From positions 70,003 through 88,416 of the forward strand of contig QKYT01000404.1 in the NCBI GenBank assembly GCA_003550305.1: a stretch of DNA of 18,414 bases, in the 5' to 3' direction. Below, one piece after another: positions 1-10,588 of the stretch. The stretch's first letter is position 1. Each line of letters opens with the position of its first letter. The notes under the pieces were generated by a model. That model was given only the letters and a program-made list of their open reading frames with translations, did no database searches and was not told the origin of the DNA. A program made the position numbers and the translations under genes. The DNA comes from Glomus cerebriforme. Its lineage: Eukaryota; Glomeromycota; Glomeromycetes; Glomerales; Glomeraceae.

Positions 1-79
1 AAGAACCAATAAAAATGATCGACTCAAGTAACAAGCGGGGGGAATTCAGACATCTTGAGTCAATGTGCATAGAATTATA

Positions 80-104
80 TAGTCCTTCGCTACGCTCCGG
101 ACTA
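80..104. repeat. GC-rich inverted repeat at the gag breakpoint
   Basis: A 25-bp stretch reads TAGTCC, then TTCGCTACGCTCC, then GGACTA, with outer arms TAGTCC/GGACTA complementary. It is strikingly GC-rich against its surroundings, and the gag reading frame stops matching exactly at its edge. A second small inverted repeat (GACTCAAG at 21-28, CTTGAGTC at 54-61) lies beside it. I recall similar 'agtccttcgctacgctccggact' pieces as dispersed in Rhizophagus genomes, but this is unverified. Confidence 0.45.
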
Positions 105-105
105 A

Positions 106-1058
106 TTAAAATGATTTCCTATATTTCCTGTGATACCTTTGAACCAATCAGCGGCCATTCCTTTAAGAAAACCTCCAGTGACAGCTTTCTTTCTAGCTTC
201 TATAGTTCATCTGTTGGTTATTGCAGCTCTATTAAAAGTCTTTAGCCATTCTACTGGGTCTTCTCCTTCTGCACCACTAAAAATATTAACTTTAGCAGTA
301 GCTCGCTCAGTATTTTGGTTTGCATTGGTGATAGCATTCAACCTAGCTCCATTTGCTCCAAAAATTTGGTTATAAAGTGCTCTTAATTTATCAGCAGTGG
401 CCATATTTACATTAGGTAATGTATTTGGTGGTGTAGGTGTAGGTGTACAAATAAGATTAGGTAGTATTTGTATAAGAATAGGTGGTGTAAGTGTTCTAAC
501 AAGATTAGGTGATGTCAGTGTTGCGTTAATTACTTCTGTTAAACTTGTTGATTCTTCTGAAAATACTGGAGATGATACACTAATTTGTCTTAATAAGTAT
601 CGATCGTATTGTACAGATAAAAAGGCTTGATCTAATACTTCTTGATAAGCTTCACTAGAGTTATATATATTAACTTATTGTTTGAAACAATTAGTTCTAA
701 AAGCTATTTCTAATGTATAGTTATATAAAATCTCTGAGGAAAAAGGTCTTCTCAGGTATCTTATACTAGTAAGTAAACGTACAAGTACTTGAGGTAATTG
801 ATCACTTTGTTATCCTGATAGGGTAATTGAAACTAAATATCTAAGTAGGTTAAAAGCTGTGATAGTATAAGATGTATAGGTTTCTGCTCTGAAAGTAAAA
901 TTTATCCAAATCCAAAAATTTTTGAATGCGCTGTTGATTGAATATAATAGTGGTACTGGGTAACAAATATAATAAGAATGGTCTTCATTTAGTGAGAAAT
1001 TTGAATAATGTCTTAGTGTATGTATCGCTGTATTTATTTCGATCTCTTCAAAGTTCAT
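106..1058 (-). pseudogene. decayed Ty3-type retrotransposon gag gene
   Basis: Read on the minus strand from an ATG at 1058 to about 106, a single reading frame continues for about 317 codons, broken only by stops at 810-812, 675-677 and 207-209 and with no frameshift. The C-terminal third has the core of a retrotransposon gag: FSGAEGEDPVEWLKTFNRAA, then a stop where the family has tryptophan (TGG to TGA), then GGFLKGMAADWF. A proline/threonine-rich linker (near 400-470) precedes it. The function would be nucleocapsid-like packaging of element RNA in the cytoplasm. No protease, reverse transcriptase or integrase follows, because the frame ends at the GC-rich inverted repeat at 80-104. The N-terminal 83 codons (810-1058) are not recognised and may belong to the same gene only by frame. 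Plus-strand open frames across 130-630 are antisense shadows. Confidence 0.7.
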
Positions 1059-2766
1059 GCACTTCTTAAAGTATTTCTAATCTCTTAATTCTTTCTTTGC
1101 TATGCTATACTATCAATTAAAGAGATAACCTGACAGAAATCACTACTTGTTACATCTAATCGTTCTCTTGATTCCTTTATCTTAACTTTAATTCTTTACA
1201 TTCAAAAATAAGAATTAATTAAGTTTATAACAATAGAGGTAACAATATTTTATGTGTTATTGAGTACAGTTTGCTCTTTAATTGGTAAACAGTATAATAT
1301 TTTCATGGTAAAAGATATTTTATTATTCAATTGAAGTTACAAAAACTAAAGAGAACTTAATAAAATTCTCAGGATATTTATACAAAAATAAAATATAATA
1401 AAAAGATATTAACTATCTTAAATATAACTAATATAATAAATATAATAAATATAATAAAGAAATTAAATATATTAAATATCTTAACTATCCTAACTATCTT
1501 AACTATTACTAAGATCATTAATATCACTACTATCATTAAGATCATTGTGATCATGGAAATTACGATCATAGAGTGACACAGTACAACACAGTAAATCGTC
1601 GCAGTAATGTTTCATACTAACAACGTGTACTTTTAATAGAAATAATAATCAACTGTTACATATTTATTTTTATTTTTTTGATTTACCAGCAACCCGGCTA
1701 CCCGAATATCTGACAAGTACTCGACAAAAAATTTGTCATATATTCTGTACATTATGAAATCAGCTGTAATTACAGTATATCAGATTTTTTGTTCAAATAA
1801 AATTTTGAATTTTCAGCTACTTATAAATTGCAATTAACAAAATATTTGAGCAATATTATTCTTTTATAACTTACAAATTAAATTTTGAAAAATTGTCTTT
1901 CACTATTATAACTTTATTACTTCAATGTTTTTTTTAAAACAGTAAATTAATATGTCAATATTGAAATGAATTAGAGATTTTTATAATTTTATCATTCTTT
2001 TTTTATTTTTATCAGTTATTCTAATTTAAACCCTTAAATTCTAATCCTAATTTTAATTCTAACCCTTCATAGTTTTAAATATTACCCTGGATTTATCAAT
2101 TTTAATAATAATTTAGAGTTATGTATTAATTTAGATTGCAACATTTTACTCTAAAGTTATATTATTTATTTTAATTTAATTTAATTGCTTTGGTTTAAAT
2201 ATAATCTTAAGCAATTTATTCTAACCTAACCTAAATTTATTTGCTAATATAATTTTACATTATTTAATAAATAAAGTTAATTTTAACCTATTTTTTTTTC
2301 ATAAGACAAATTAAACATATTTATTATATTAGTATTAATATATGATGAATACATTTTATAAATCATATATATACTCTTTAATAATAAGAAAAATGTAACT
2401 TGTTGTGCAAGAAAGTAGATTTGTAAAGGTGAAAAGTAGAATAACTTCTCTTTAGCACAAACTGACCCTTATGCTTTATCTAAGTTCTTCCAATCTAATA
2501 TCATGTGACTATATAAATTAATATGAATAACCTATCTGTTTATATTTTCTTCCAAACTATTATTTATATTAATGTTATTATTATTACTATTATTATAATG
2601 TTCTAATCTAATACTATTATTACAATCCCCTTCCGAATTACTATGAGAAAAACTAACGTACTGAAGAACTTTATCACTATGCATGCCTTGTATCTTCTTT
2701 TTTAGGTAATAGATTTTCTTGAAAAATACATGCCTAGCACAATACCATTTTCTACATAATTTTTTA
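1059..2766. other. A+T-rich stretch without a recognisable gene
   Basis: No coding region is supported. Positions 1390-1560 are low-complexity, with runs of AATATAATA and TTAACTATC-like units. A perfect 12-bp palindrome, CTGTAATTACAG, sits at 1764-1775. Short TAACC/TTAAACCC-like words around 2025-2240 are too irregular to be telomeric. Confidence 0.5.
1390..1560. repeat. low-complexity AATATAATA / TTAACTATC repeats
   Basis: Imperfect 9- to 12-base units, AATATAATA on the left and AACTATCTT/ATCATTAAG on the right, run in tandem with substitutions. The long hydrophobic (Ile/Val/Met-rich) minus-strand open frame over this stretch is a by-product of the repeat and is not called as a gene. Confidence 0.6.
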
Positions 2767-2774
2767 CTGTAGAG
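2767..2774. repeat. left 8-bp target-site duplication, CTGTAGAG
   Basis: Identical to 2918-2925 on the same strand, immediately outside the terminal repeats of the 143-bp element. Eight bases is the hAT superfamily duplication length. Confidence 0.85.
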
Positions 2775-2917
2775 CAGTGATGTGCACTTGGAAAATTGGA
2801 ATCACTATTGGAAGTACCTTTGGAAGACTTGGAAGCATAATTTTCTAATAAAATCATTTGGATTAAAAGTTTCCAATCAAGTTTTTTACTATTGGAAGCA
2901 TAAAATACACATCACTG
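2775..2917. mobile_element. 143-bp non-autonomous hAT-type element (MITE)
   Basis: The element begins CAGTGATGTGCACTTGG and ends with the complement of CAGTGATGTGTATTTTA. That gives a perfect 10-bp terminal inverted repeat that continues imperfectly. It is flanked on both sides by CTGTAGAG, a perfect 8-bp duplication. The CAGTG start and 8-bp duplication are the hAT signature. The inside carries several TTGGAAG copies in both orientations, as expected of subterminal transposase-binding motifs. It has no coding capacity; an open frame running 2782-3012 crosses the element edge and is not a gene. The undamaged duplication suggests a fairly recent insertion. Confidence 0.88.
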
Positions 2918-2925
2918 CTGTAGAG
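2918..2925. repeat. right 8-bp target-site duplication, CTGTAGAG
   Basis: Perfect match to 2767-2774, on the far side of the element. Confidence 0.85.
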
Positions 2926-3044
2926 TATCTCTCCTTCGCAGCTTGTTTAAGACATGAGAATTTGTCTTTAACAGAGTGGTTGAACTTATCGAATACTGTC
3001 TTATTAATATAATGAAAAATCTTTCTGCTAGACTCTAGAGATTT

Positions 3045-3300
3045 TACCTGAATGGAGTTAGATGATGTATTAAAAGTGATATTTGATGATTCCCAGATTT
3101 TGAATAATTGGTAGCAAGGGATTCATATTTGTTGATAAAATTCTTTAATAAAAAGAAAGTAAAATCTATTCATAAGTTGATAGGTAATACTCTAAGATTT
3201 AGTAATTTTAAGGAGTGAGACATGTGTAAAGAATTTGAGAATAGATCTAAGGATATAAAAATTGAACTATTGTCATCAATAATTTTATAAGTATCAAAGA
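3045..3300 (-). pseudogene. possible remnant of an unrecognised coding region
   Basis: On the minus strand about 85 codons from 3300 down to a stop near 3048 stay open apart from one TGA in the middle (after LRVLPINL). The composition (mixed Ser, Leu, Asn, His, Asp with varied codons) is more protein-like than the surrounding A+T-rich noise. I do not recognise the family and there is no convincing start codon. It could be an old transposon-gene fragment or chance. Confidence 0.22.
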
Positions 3301-3514
3301 ATTGTAGAAGTCATATTTTTAATAATTCACTATGGCATTAAGCTTCATTTATCTCAAGATCCTTAAAAGGTTTCTATTTAATAATAAAAAGAATAGTTTC
3401 AGAAATAGTGTTTTTCCTTATGAAGAGCCAAATATGAATTAATATGTTGTAGCCAAAGATATAAAATAGATTACAAGATTACTATTAGTTATAAAATTTA
3501 TAATATGAGAATTA

Positions 3515-3780
3515 CCATATAGCACTGCATAAAATACCCCGGGTCTGAATCAATTTATCTGATTTAAAACATTGAATTAGACCTAGGTGTGTACATTCAT
3601 CCTGTCAGTACTAGACAAATTTAATATATGAAAATTTTAAATTTGATTTAAAATAGTGATTAAATATTCTAATTTTTATAAAATAAATTAGATTTATATA
3701 TTACATATTTGATATCTCGAAACGGGTATTTTATATGGGGGATATGCTGAAATAGGGGTATTTTATGCAGTGCTATACGG
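3515..3780. mobile_element. 266-bp MITE with 26-bp terminal repeats and TA target duplication
   Basis: The left end reads CCATATAGCACTGCATAAAA followed by TACCCC. The right end is its reverse complement over 26 bp with one difference (A/G at the third base). TA flanks both ends (3513-3514, 3781-3782), fitting a Tc1/mariner-like non-autonomous element. The symmetry extends one further base (TTA/TAA), so the exact boundary could shift. The inside is A+T-rich and non-coding, with one more copy of the GGGTATTTTATA motif near 3724. Confidence 0.78.
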
Positions 3781-3783
3781 TAA

Positions 3784-4465
3784 CGTTTATATTTTAGATA
3801 GTTTTATAGTTTAGTTTATATTTAGGAAATTTATAGTTTAATTTATTAACACGTGATTAGCACATGACTTTAACATATGATTAGAACATTATAGAACATT
3901 GTAAGGAATTATAGAATTATAGGTGGTGAAGTAAATATGGTAAAGTAAATGATCGATGAGATGAATAATCATGAGATCTGCATGATTAATTATGAGTTAT
4001 CATGAGTTATTAAATTAAGGAGTACAATTACATCATAAAGAGTTATCTTTATTATTAATAATTAGTAATCATTACTAAATGAAAGGAGATAGAAAGTTTG
4101 AAAATGTAGAAAATTAAAGAAATTACAAGTAAAGTAGTGAAACGTAGTTCAGTAACATCAAAATGTTATAAAGCAAAAGGATTTTTTCTTTGTTAAAATT
4201 TTAACTTTTAAGCTCAAATAAAATAAAAATATTAATTATTAAAAATTATTTTAAATATGCTTATGGTTCGCTTAAGATTTAATTAATATTAAATATTAAA
4301 GTCAAATGGAGTAAAGTATAGAAAATTATCCCATTTTAATTATTCAATGTAAAGTTATTTAAATTAAAGAAAACTATCGCAATTTGAAAGTTAAATTTAA
4401 GGTTATGAAAGAAATATGAAGTTATAAAGTTTAAACCAAATATATAAATGAACTAAGTATTAATT
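3784..4465. other. A+T-rich stretch, nothing recognised
   Basis: Several overlapping ATTAGAACAT / AACATTATAG and CATGAGTTAT near-repeats occur around 3850-4010. I see no reading frame, terminal repeat or RNA gene. Confidence 0.4.
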
Positions 4466-4675
4466 TTAGTCTACTGGTATGTGACAGATGCCAATAACAA
4501 CATCACATAGGGTAAGATAATAAATAGTCTCTTTAGAGTTAGAATAAAAAAGACAACATAAGTTAGAGTAAAATGTAGGATTATATTCAGTCAACATGAC
4601 CTCTGTAAGAAGAAAAAGATAATTGAGTTTAAGTTTGTAAATAAATGAATGATAAGTATTAGTATTAAAGCACAA
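4466..4675 (-). pseudogene. small frame, perhaps a retroelement C-terminal zinc-motif remnant
   Basis: A 69-codon minus-strand frame contains NLCCLFYSNSKETIYYLTLC, faintly like the CxxC...HxxxxC zinc motif at the C-terminus of some LINE-type proteins, with a Tyr where His would be expected. There is no flanking reverse transcriptase and no other support, so this could equally be chance. Confidence 0.18.
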
Positions 4676-6125
4676 ATTATTATTTCTATTTATAAAAAAG
4701 GTTCATAAAGTAACTATTCTGTGAAACTATAAGTGCTATCATAAATATCTTGATTGTAGTAGATGGTAGATTATTTAGCACTGATTGCAATATTATGAAG
4801 TTGCTTAATAAATATGTGCAGAGAAATATCTGCTGGAAGTCTGAAATATTATCTTACATTAAGAAATACAAGAAGTTAGCTTTATGATAATAAGAGGATT
4901 GCATTATTGAAAGAGATAAATTAATACCTTACTTGATAAGGATATTTGCAGTATTGTTATGTAAATTACTAGAATGAACTTTAATTTTAACAAGTTTTAA
5001 AACTAATTTTTTTTGTCTAATAAAGTTCCAAATATCTAATAATAAATTACTATTATTATATATTATTAATAAATAAGTAAAACTATTCATATCCGCTGAT
5101 TTTTGAAATTGGACCTAAATTTAACTCCCTAAATCATAACAAATGTGATCAATGTTACACTGTTCAACTTAGTGATACATAAAGATCTCATGATCAATTT
5201 AGCGAACTCATCCTCAAAACAACTAACTTATAAAAACACATGTCAAACTGATGAGTACAACCAAAAACTGATGGGGTTTATTATTAGAAGACTAGTAGAA
5301 GGTACTTTATATTTCACGATCTCAAGTTTGTAATGTTTTTACCATTATTAATTGTAAATATAACCAACCTTTTATATATTATTTTTTTTATTATTTTTTT
5401 TATTTTTTAAAGTATTTGTGATTTTTTTCACAGCAACGAAGATTTTTTTATTAATATGTCAAGTATTAAGTCAAGTGGTTTAAATAATATAATTATTGAA
5501 AATAGGAAAATAATTAGTGAATGCTTTTTAATTTCTTGAATAATAATATAATTAAATTTTCAGTCACTATAGTATATTATTTCAGGTGAAATATCCTTTA
5601 CTATGAATTTTATATTAAAGAATATCTAATATCGAACATCACATTATAATATATTTGATAGTGATAATAATTAGTAATAAAATTATTAGCAATATATTAT
5701 TTTTTTACACGTAGACAGCGTAGTCATGCTTTAAAAAATATTTTTTATCTTATTTTTTTTTGATAATACAAAATTTCTATTGGTATAATTACGTTATGAG
5801 TTGTGTGACTATCAGTCAAATAAGTATCTGACGAACCTTTGAGATGATAAATAAATTTGGAGTTCTAAATTTAAGTATACATTTCAGCTCATATATACTA
5901 CTACTATTATTACTATCTAAAAGAATATTAAAACTATGAATTGTGTCAATAGAACTTTTATTATCTATATATATGGTAACTGTAGATGAATTTAGAATTG
6001 TAGCAACATATGATATGGTTAATAAAGCTTTATAATTAAAAGAAGTAAATTTATTTATATATTTTATAATNAATAATAATAATTATAGATTTATAATAAT
6101 TATTAATATATATTATTTATTTTAG
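4676..6125. other. A+T-rich stretch with no supported gene
   Basis: Mostly A/T runs. A 62-codon plus-strand frame at 5145-5333 has no recognisable motif and is not called. The last roughly 180 bases, including an ambiguous N at 6071, may hold an upstream exon and intron of the hAT pseudogene: a YDMVNKAL-like reading near 6010-6035, then an A+T-rich run ending TTTAG at 6121-6125. Confidence 0.35.
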
Positions 6126-7002
6126 GCATTTAATTCTACTGCACTTTTTGAAAAAGATCTTAAAAATTATGTTATTACAGATGATGAATAGGCTGATTTT
6201 GAAATTATTAAATTATTTCTTAAAAAATTTAAAAAAATAACAGTAATAATGTCCAGTTCATCTTATCCTATACTTTCTATAGTTATTCTATTATATAATA
6301 ATTTGATTGATTATACAGAAAATTATACATGTAATGATAAAGATTTATTTATTAAACAGTAACAACAAAGAGTCGAGCAAAATTACTTGAATACTATAAT
6401 AAAACAAATGATGCATGTATAATTGTAACTATTCTAGATTCTAGATTTAAGATGGATTATTATAATGATGAGATATGGAATGATGATCAAAGAAAAGAAA
6501 TATGTGAAAAGTTAATATTTTTTTTATTTTATAATTATAATTTACAATATGTCAATAACCTTTAATATATATATTAATATTTATATTTAAATATTTATTA
6601 TTTAGGTTTTTAAAATTTTATAATACTGATTATTCTTTAAATTCAAATTTAATTCCAAGTAGAAATTTGGTTAATGAAAATTTAATTATATCACAGATAT
6701 TTAAAAAAAGGCATGTAAATGAAGTTAATGAATTTCAAGTATATTTTTTATCATCAACTTGTGATGCAAATGTTGATCCACTTCAATGATGGAAAATAAA
6801 TCAAAGTCAATTTCCTAGACTTGCCAAAATGGCAATAGATTTTTTATTTATTCCTTCTATAAGTGTATCTTCAGAAGAGTATTTTTTAATTAGCAAAAAC
6901 TTAATTACTAATACTTGTAATTGATTAGCAGAAAAAATCATAAGATCTTGTATGTGTTTAAAATCCTGGTTATTAGGATCATTAAGCAATTTATATGAAT
7001 AA
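6126..7002 (+). pseudogene. hAT transposase pseudogene, C-terminal half
   Basis: Exon one (6126-6510) reads AFNSTALFEKDLKNYVITDD, a TAG at 6189-6191 where tryptophan is expected, then the helical linker, a TAA and frameshift near 6360, and CIIVTILDSRF around the conserved 'LDPR'-like motif of hAT catalytic cores. A 95-bp intron (GTTAAT...TTTAG, 6511-6605) follows. Exon two (6606-7002) is one frame ending in the hAT dimerisation domain: FPRLAKMAIDFLFIPSISVS, then SEEYFLISKNLI and KIIRSCMCLKSWLL. It has a TGA at the first W of the expected WW pair (6787-6789) and a TGA at 6922-6924, probably from CGA. The intact protein would cut and join DNA in the nucleus. The N-terminal zinc finger and the first catalytic residue region are missing. 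Family assignment is confident; the copy is dead. Confidence 0.85.
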
Positions 7003-7516
7003 TTATAGTTTTTTTTTATATTTTATTTTGGTATTAATTAAATAATATTAAATAGCTAATTGTTAATTATTATATAGTATATCAATAAAGTTTAATGGTC
7101 AAATGAAATAATTATAAAATTATATTTTTATAAATTTGATTAAATTAAAAAAAAAAGTAATTTATCATCATGGCGATACATCGCTACTCCTGTTATATGA
7201 TCTATTATATACATGACTTATACTATATAATAATTTGTCATCTCTTGTGTCATACCGTAGTTTTTATTTTTACTATTTATTTTAGGGATAGAATTTTTTT
7301 AGTATAATAAATACTATTTGTCATATATTATTCATCATATGTTTAATTTTGCCCAAATTTTATAATGCTAGCCAAAATTTCCTTATTTGGATCTTATATA
7401 ATGTTATGCAATCCAAAAAAAGCAATTTTATTTTTCAAAAATTAAAATTTTAGATTACGCAAGATTTTCAAAAAGGTAATTTTATTGCAGATTATTTAAT
7501 TCTGACTGGAATTATG
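7003..7516. other. A+T-rich 3' flank of the hAT pseudogene
   Basis: No gene seen. It probably includes the 3' untranslated and subterminal part of the decayed hAT element. A short GCGAT-AC-ATCGC inverted repeat lies near 7173-7184. Confidence 0.35.
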
Positions 7517-7689
7517 AATCACGTGATACTCGCGATGCTTGAATTAAATTCAAATCAAATTTGAATCAAATCTGAATTGATTTGATTTTATTCGTTCAAA
7601 TATTGAATCGAATTTGAACAATTCGTGATTCAATCGAATTGAATTCAAATCTGATTTAATTTAATTCAATTTAATTCATGCGAAACACT
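7517..7689. repeat. inverted-repeat region rich in AATTGA/AATTCAA words
   Basis: Many GAATTNAAT/TTGAATC words occur in both orientations. The left part (TCGCGATGCTTGAATTAAAT) and the complement of the right end (TTCGCATGAATTAAATTGAA) are imperfect inverted copies. The right edge reads CGAAACACTA, i.e. TAGTGTTTCG on the other strand, a plausible hAT terminus. I find no convincing 8-bp duplication, so it could be the 3' end of the hAT element at 6126-7002 or a small separate MITE. Confidence 0.45.
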
Positions 7690-7954
7690 ACTTTTAATAC
7701 AATCTCAATTTAAAAAATTGATGAATATACTAATAAAAATATGATACTACAAAAAAATATACAGATTATTATTAAATTGCAAACTGATGTACTTCATTAT
7801 TATATAAGAGCAATACGAATAAACTATCTATATACCTGTAATCTGCTATTACTAAAGCCAAGTTTTTAGCATTTCAACTAATTTATTGTATACTAATAAA
7901 TGATATTTTTGTAATTGAAACTGCAAACAAAACCAAAATTAATAAATATATTAG

Positions 7955-9720
7955 AATAGCTTTAGACTTAGAGATCTAAAACCAGAAGTTATTATTGATT
8001 TATGAAAATATAATAATAAACAACCTAATAAATATGATATTTTCTGAGAAATTTCAGCCTAATTTCTTGCAGAAAAAGCATCAAATGTTATAACTATTAC
8101 AAATAAGTTAATAATCTATTATATTAAATTAAACATAAGTGTCTTTCTAAAACATTAATCTAACCTAGTATTCAATAGTTAAGACTATAGTTTTAACCAA
8201 AAAATCCTACATAATTTAGTAGTTTACAATTCATTAGTTGATTACTTTTGAAATTTATAATTTAGATATATCAATTACAAGTTAACCATCCAGATATTTA
8301 TTATACATCTATATTATTTTATTATAAGAAAGAATTTGCTGTGAAGTTCTGTAAAATTACTAATCTGATTTTTTTAAATAAACAAACCTGAATTTCCTGT
8401 TAAAGATATTATATTTGCAGTGATAAATCATAATTTACAAAAATATGAATTATATCAAAATATTGCTATAGTATATATGTAATATATTCAAATCTATTAG
8501 TGATGATTTTTACAAAAGAAAAGTATATAATAGGTTAAAAAATCCAATTTTTTAGCCTTTTTTACCACTTTGCCATGCAATAGAATTTTACCATATATTT
8601 CTTAAAAAAGAGCTTTTTAATAAGCCAGTTCTATATTTTTATATAAATGATAAATCCAATTATTGATGTATAGTATATACAGTATATTCATATACAATTC
8701 TCTTATATTTGTTTTTTTATCATATTAGACTTTGATTATTTTGTTGCTATTTGAATTCTATCATAATATTTATAGAAAAATCTTATTAAACATATTATAT
8801 TAATACTGAATCTAGAGTTGCAAAATATTGGATTAATGTAAATTAAAATAAATGATCAATCTGAAAAATTAATGAGTAAAGTTAGTACAATAAATGATAT
8901 TTGCAAATTTGCTAAAGAGAATTCTACTTTAAAGAAAGAAGTAATTGCAAGTTTTTAAGTTTAATTAATTTAGTTCATGATATATTCAATTACCAATATC
9001 TTAAGAATCAACCTTTTAAAATATTTAGTGTGATAACAAAAATGAAAATAAAGAGATTTTGAAAAATGATTTGGCTTATAGATGATAATATTACTTATGA
9101 AATGAAGAATAAATATAAAAAATATTTAAATGTTAAATTATTTGTATAAAAATTAACTTATATATTTTTGTTTTAAGTTATGTTTGCAAGAATTTTGGAT
9201 TATTGTTATATAATAAGACATTATTTTGTTTAATCAAAAAATATGATAAATCAATTTGTATTATTTGCTATTTTTTTTATTGTTCATAAGAAGATTTTAA
9301 ATAACTACACTATTTTTCAAATCCAGTACTTGGTAAAGATTTATATTATAAGTCATTTAAGGAATTGTATAAAAAGTAAATAACAGAAGATTACAGATCT
9401 TCATTTAAAAATATTAAGGTAAAATCAAATAGTAAAACAAAAATTATAAAGAAAAAATATACTATACTATTATATTTTTTTGCTACATATGCAAGAAATG
9501 TTGGTGTAATTATAAATTATGTTAAATGTGAGAAGTTGTATCATTTATTCAGTGCAAAAAATTATCTAAAAAAATAAAGCATTGCTGCAAAAATTTTTGG
9601 ATACAATCTTTTATATTTGCAGTATGTCATTTCATAATACATGTAATTTATCTATAGTTATATTACTGAAACAACCAGATATATATACTATACATAATAA
9701 TACTGAGAATATCATTGGCT
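7955..9720 (+). pseudogene. decayed member of a multi-copy family with a DDE-like signature
   Basis: Protein-like blocks occur in consistent order on the plus strand, separated by frameshifts and stops: RDLKPEVIIDL and KYDIF-EISA (7967-8060), HPDIYYTSILFYYKKEFAVK (8288-8350), PEFPVKDI (8393-8416), LCHAIEFYHIFLKKELFNKP (8573-8632), LNSIIIFIEKSY (8750-8790), KNQPFKIFSVITK (9005-9045), IWLIDDNITYE (9068-9100), NPVLGKDLYYKSFKELYKK (9321-9380) and ARNVGVIINYVKCEKL (9490-9540). These match, from memory, a repetitive 'hypothetical protein' family abundant in Rhizophagus and some invertebrates. Its better copies carry LDDKH, TDGGPDH and NPxER, which I read as a DDE-type triad. Here those residues are eroded (LNKQT, INDKSNY, IFIEK). 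It is probably a transposase, by inference. No terminal repeats were identified. Confidence 0.55.
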
Positions 9721-9727
9721 ATTTTTT

Positions 9728-9890
9728 TAGGGGTTAGATTTGCGCTGTTCTGCAACACAAAAATCTGTGATTCTACTGGTATGCAGTACAGAAAAAAAAA
9801 TAAAAATCTGTACAGATCTTCAAAAAACCAAAAATCTATGCAAAAATTTTATAATAAATCTGCGAAATTCTTGTAATATACAGTATACTA
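9728..9890. repeat. cluster of AAAAATCTGT-like repeats
   Basis: The word AAAATCT(G/A)T occurs at about 9757, 9803 and 9829, with a related AATCTGCG near 9856, just after the decayed coding block. It resembles the subterminal repeats of a DNA transposon and may mark the 3' end of the preceding element. I could not find a matching left end. Confidence 0.35.
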
Positions 9891-10214
9891 GGAAACAGAA
9901 CCCATTGTGAATCCAGAGCAAGTTTAGTGTAAATTATCCCACCTAATTGATATTAGTGCATTTATGTGACATTGTAAATAAAATTTAAATAGTATCTTTT
10001 ATTTTTATTATTTTATTAGTTAAAATAATTGTAATAAAATATTAAATTCCAGTTTTTTAATTTTTCCAAAATTTAAGACTGTAAGTCAATATCATATGAT
10101 TAGTTAATTATGCATACCAAAATATAATCTTCAATTAAATGATAACTAATTCCTCTTACTAATCACCATGAGTAAATTCTAGCTAGTTTATCTATAAAAG
10201 TCTAATACAAAAGT
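9891..10214. other. A+T-rich spacer, nothing recognised
   Basis: No coding region, repeat edge or RNA gene seen between the repeat cluster and the retroposed fragment. Confidence 0.4.
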
Positions 10215-10229
10215 TAATAGTACTATAAA
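10215..10229. repeat. 15-bp target-site duplication, left copy
   Basis: TAATAGTACTATAAA is identical to 10589-10603. It lies immediately outside the T-run that forms the poly(A) tail of the minus-strand insert. Confidence 0.75.
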
Positions 10230-10588
10230 TTTTTTTTTTTTTTGAAGACAAGCTGACTAAGTAATTGCTTTATTAAAGATTTTAACAAGAGTTTTAAGTT
10301 TATTACATGAAAAATAATAAAAGTAGCTATGCAGAGATAAGTCCTCACATTATAAAAGTAGAAATGCCCAACTTGTCACATTTACATCATATAGGTTCTT
10401 AGAGGAAGACCATGTTGCCAACCTTCTTAGATAAGAAAAACTCTGAATCACCCCTATATTCCAGTGCTAGAAACTAAATAAAAATTTTCAACCAGTTTTT
10501 CTGTATCTCCCTGTCAAGTGGAATGCTTTACATCCAGTTCATCTGAATCTTCCCTCAATTTTCAGGATCTTTAAACTAGTACAAAATA
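10230..10588 (-). mobile_element. poly(A)-tailed retroposed fragment (SINE, LINE 3' end or processed pseudogene)
   Basis: Read on the minus strand, the insert starts after one copy of a 15-bp direct repeat (10588) and ends in 14 A's (T-run 10230-10243), followed by the second copy. AATAAA lies at 10269-10274, 25 bases before the tail, as in a polyadenylated mRNA. A second AATAAA lies about 29 bases upstream. These are the hallmarks of target-primed reverse transcription. The body (10244-10588) is 345 bp and less A+T-rich than its surroundings. One frame gives a short protein-like end, RGDSEFFLSKKVGNMVFL then stop (about 10400-10460), which could be the C-terminus of the parent gene with its 3' UTR. 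The parent is unknown and the insert is 5'-truncated or a SINE. Confidence 0.72.

Noticed and set aside
130..630. Two plus-strand open frames of 77-81 codons
   Set aside because: They are antisense to the minus-strand gag frame, which has the recognisable protein motifs.
1378..1569. Hydrophobic minus-strand frame rich in Ile, Val and Met, resembling a membrane protein
   Set aside because: It is produced by imperfect tandem A+T-rich units; there is no codon or family support.
1764..1775. Perfect 12-bp palindrome CTGTAATTACAG as a possible regulatory site
   Set aside because: Isolated, with no promoter or gene nearby; expected occasionally in A+T-rich DNA.
2025..2240. TTAAACCC / CTAACCTAACC words suggesting telomeric or subtelomeric repeats
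   Set aside because: They are irregular and never form a clean array of a single unit.
2782..3012. 76-codon plus-strand frame
   Set aside because: It crosses the right edge of a non-coding MITE with a precise duplication; no motif.
5145..5333. 62-codon plus-strand frame
   Set aside because: No recognisable domain, no splice or neighbour context; not distinguishable from chance.
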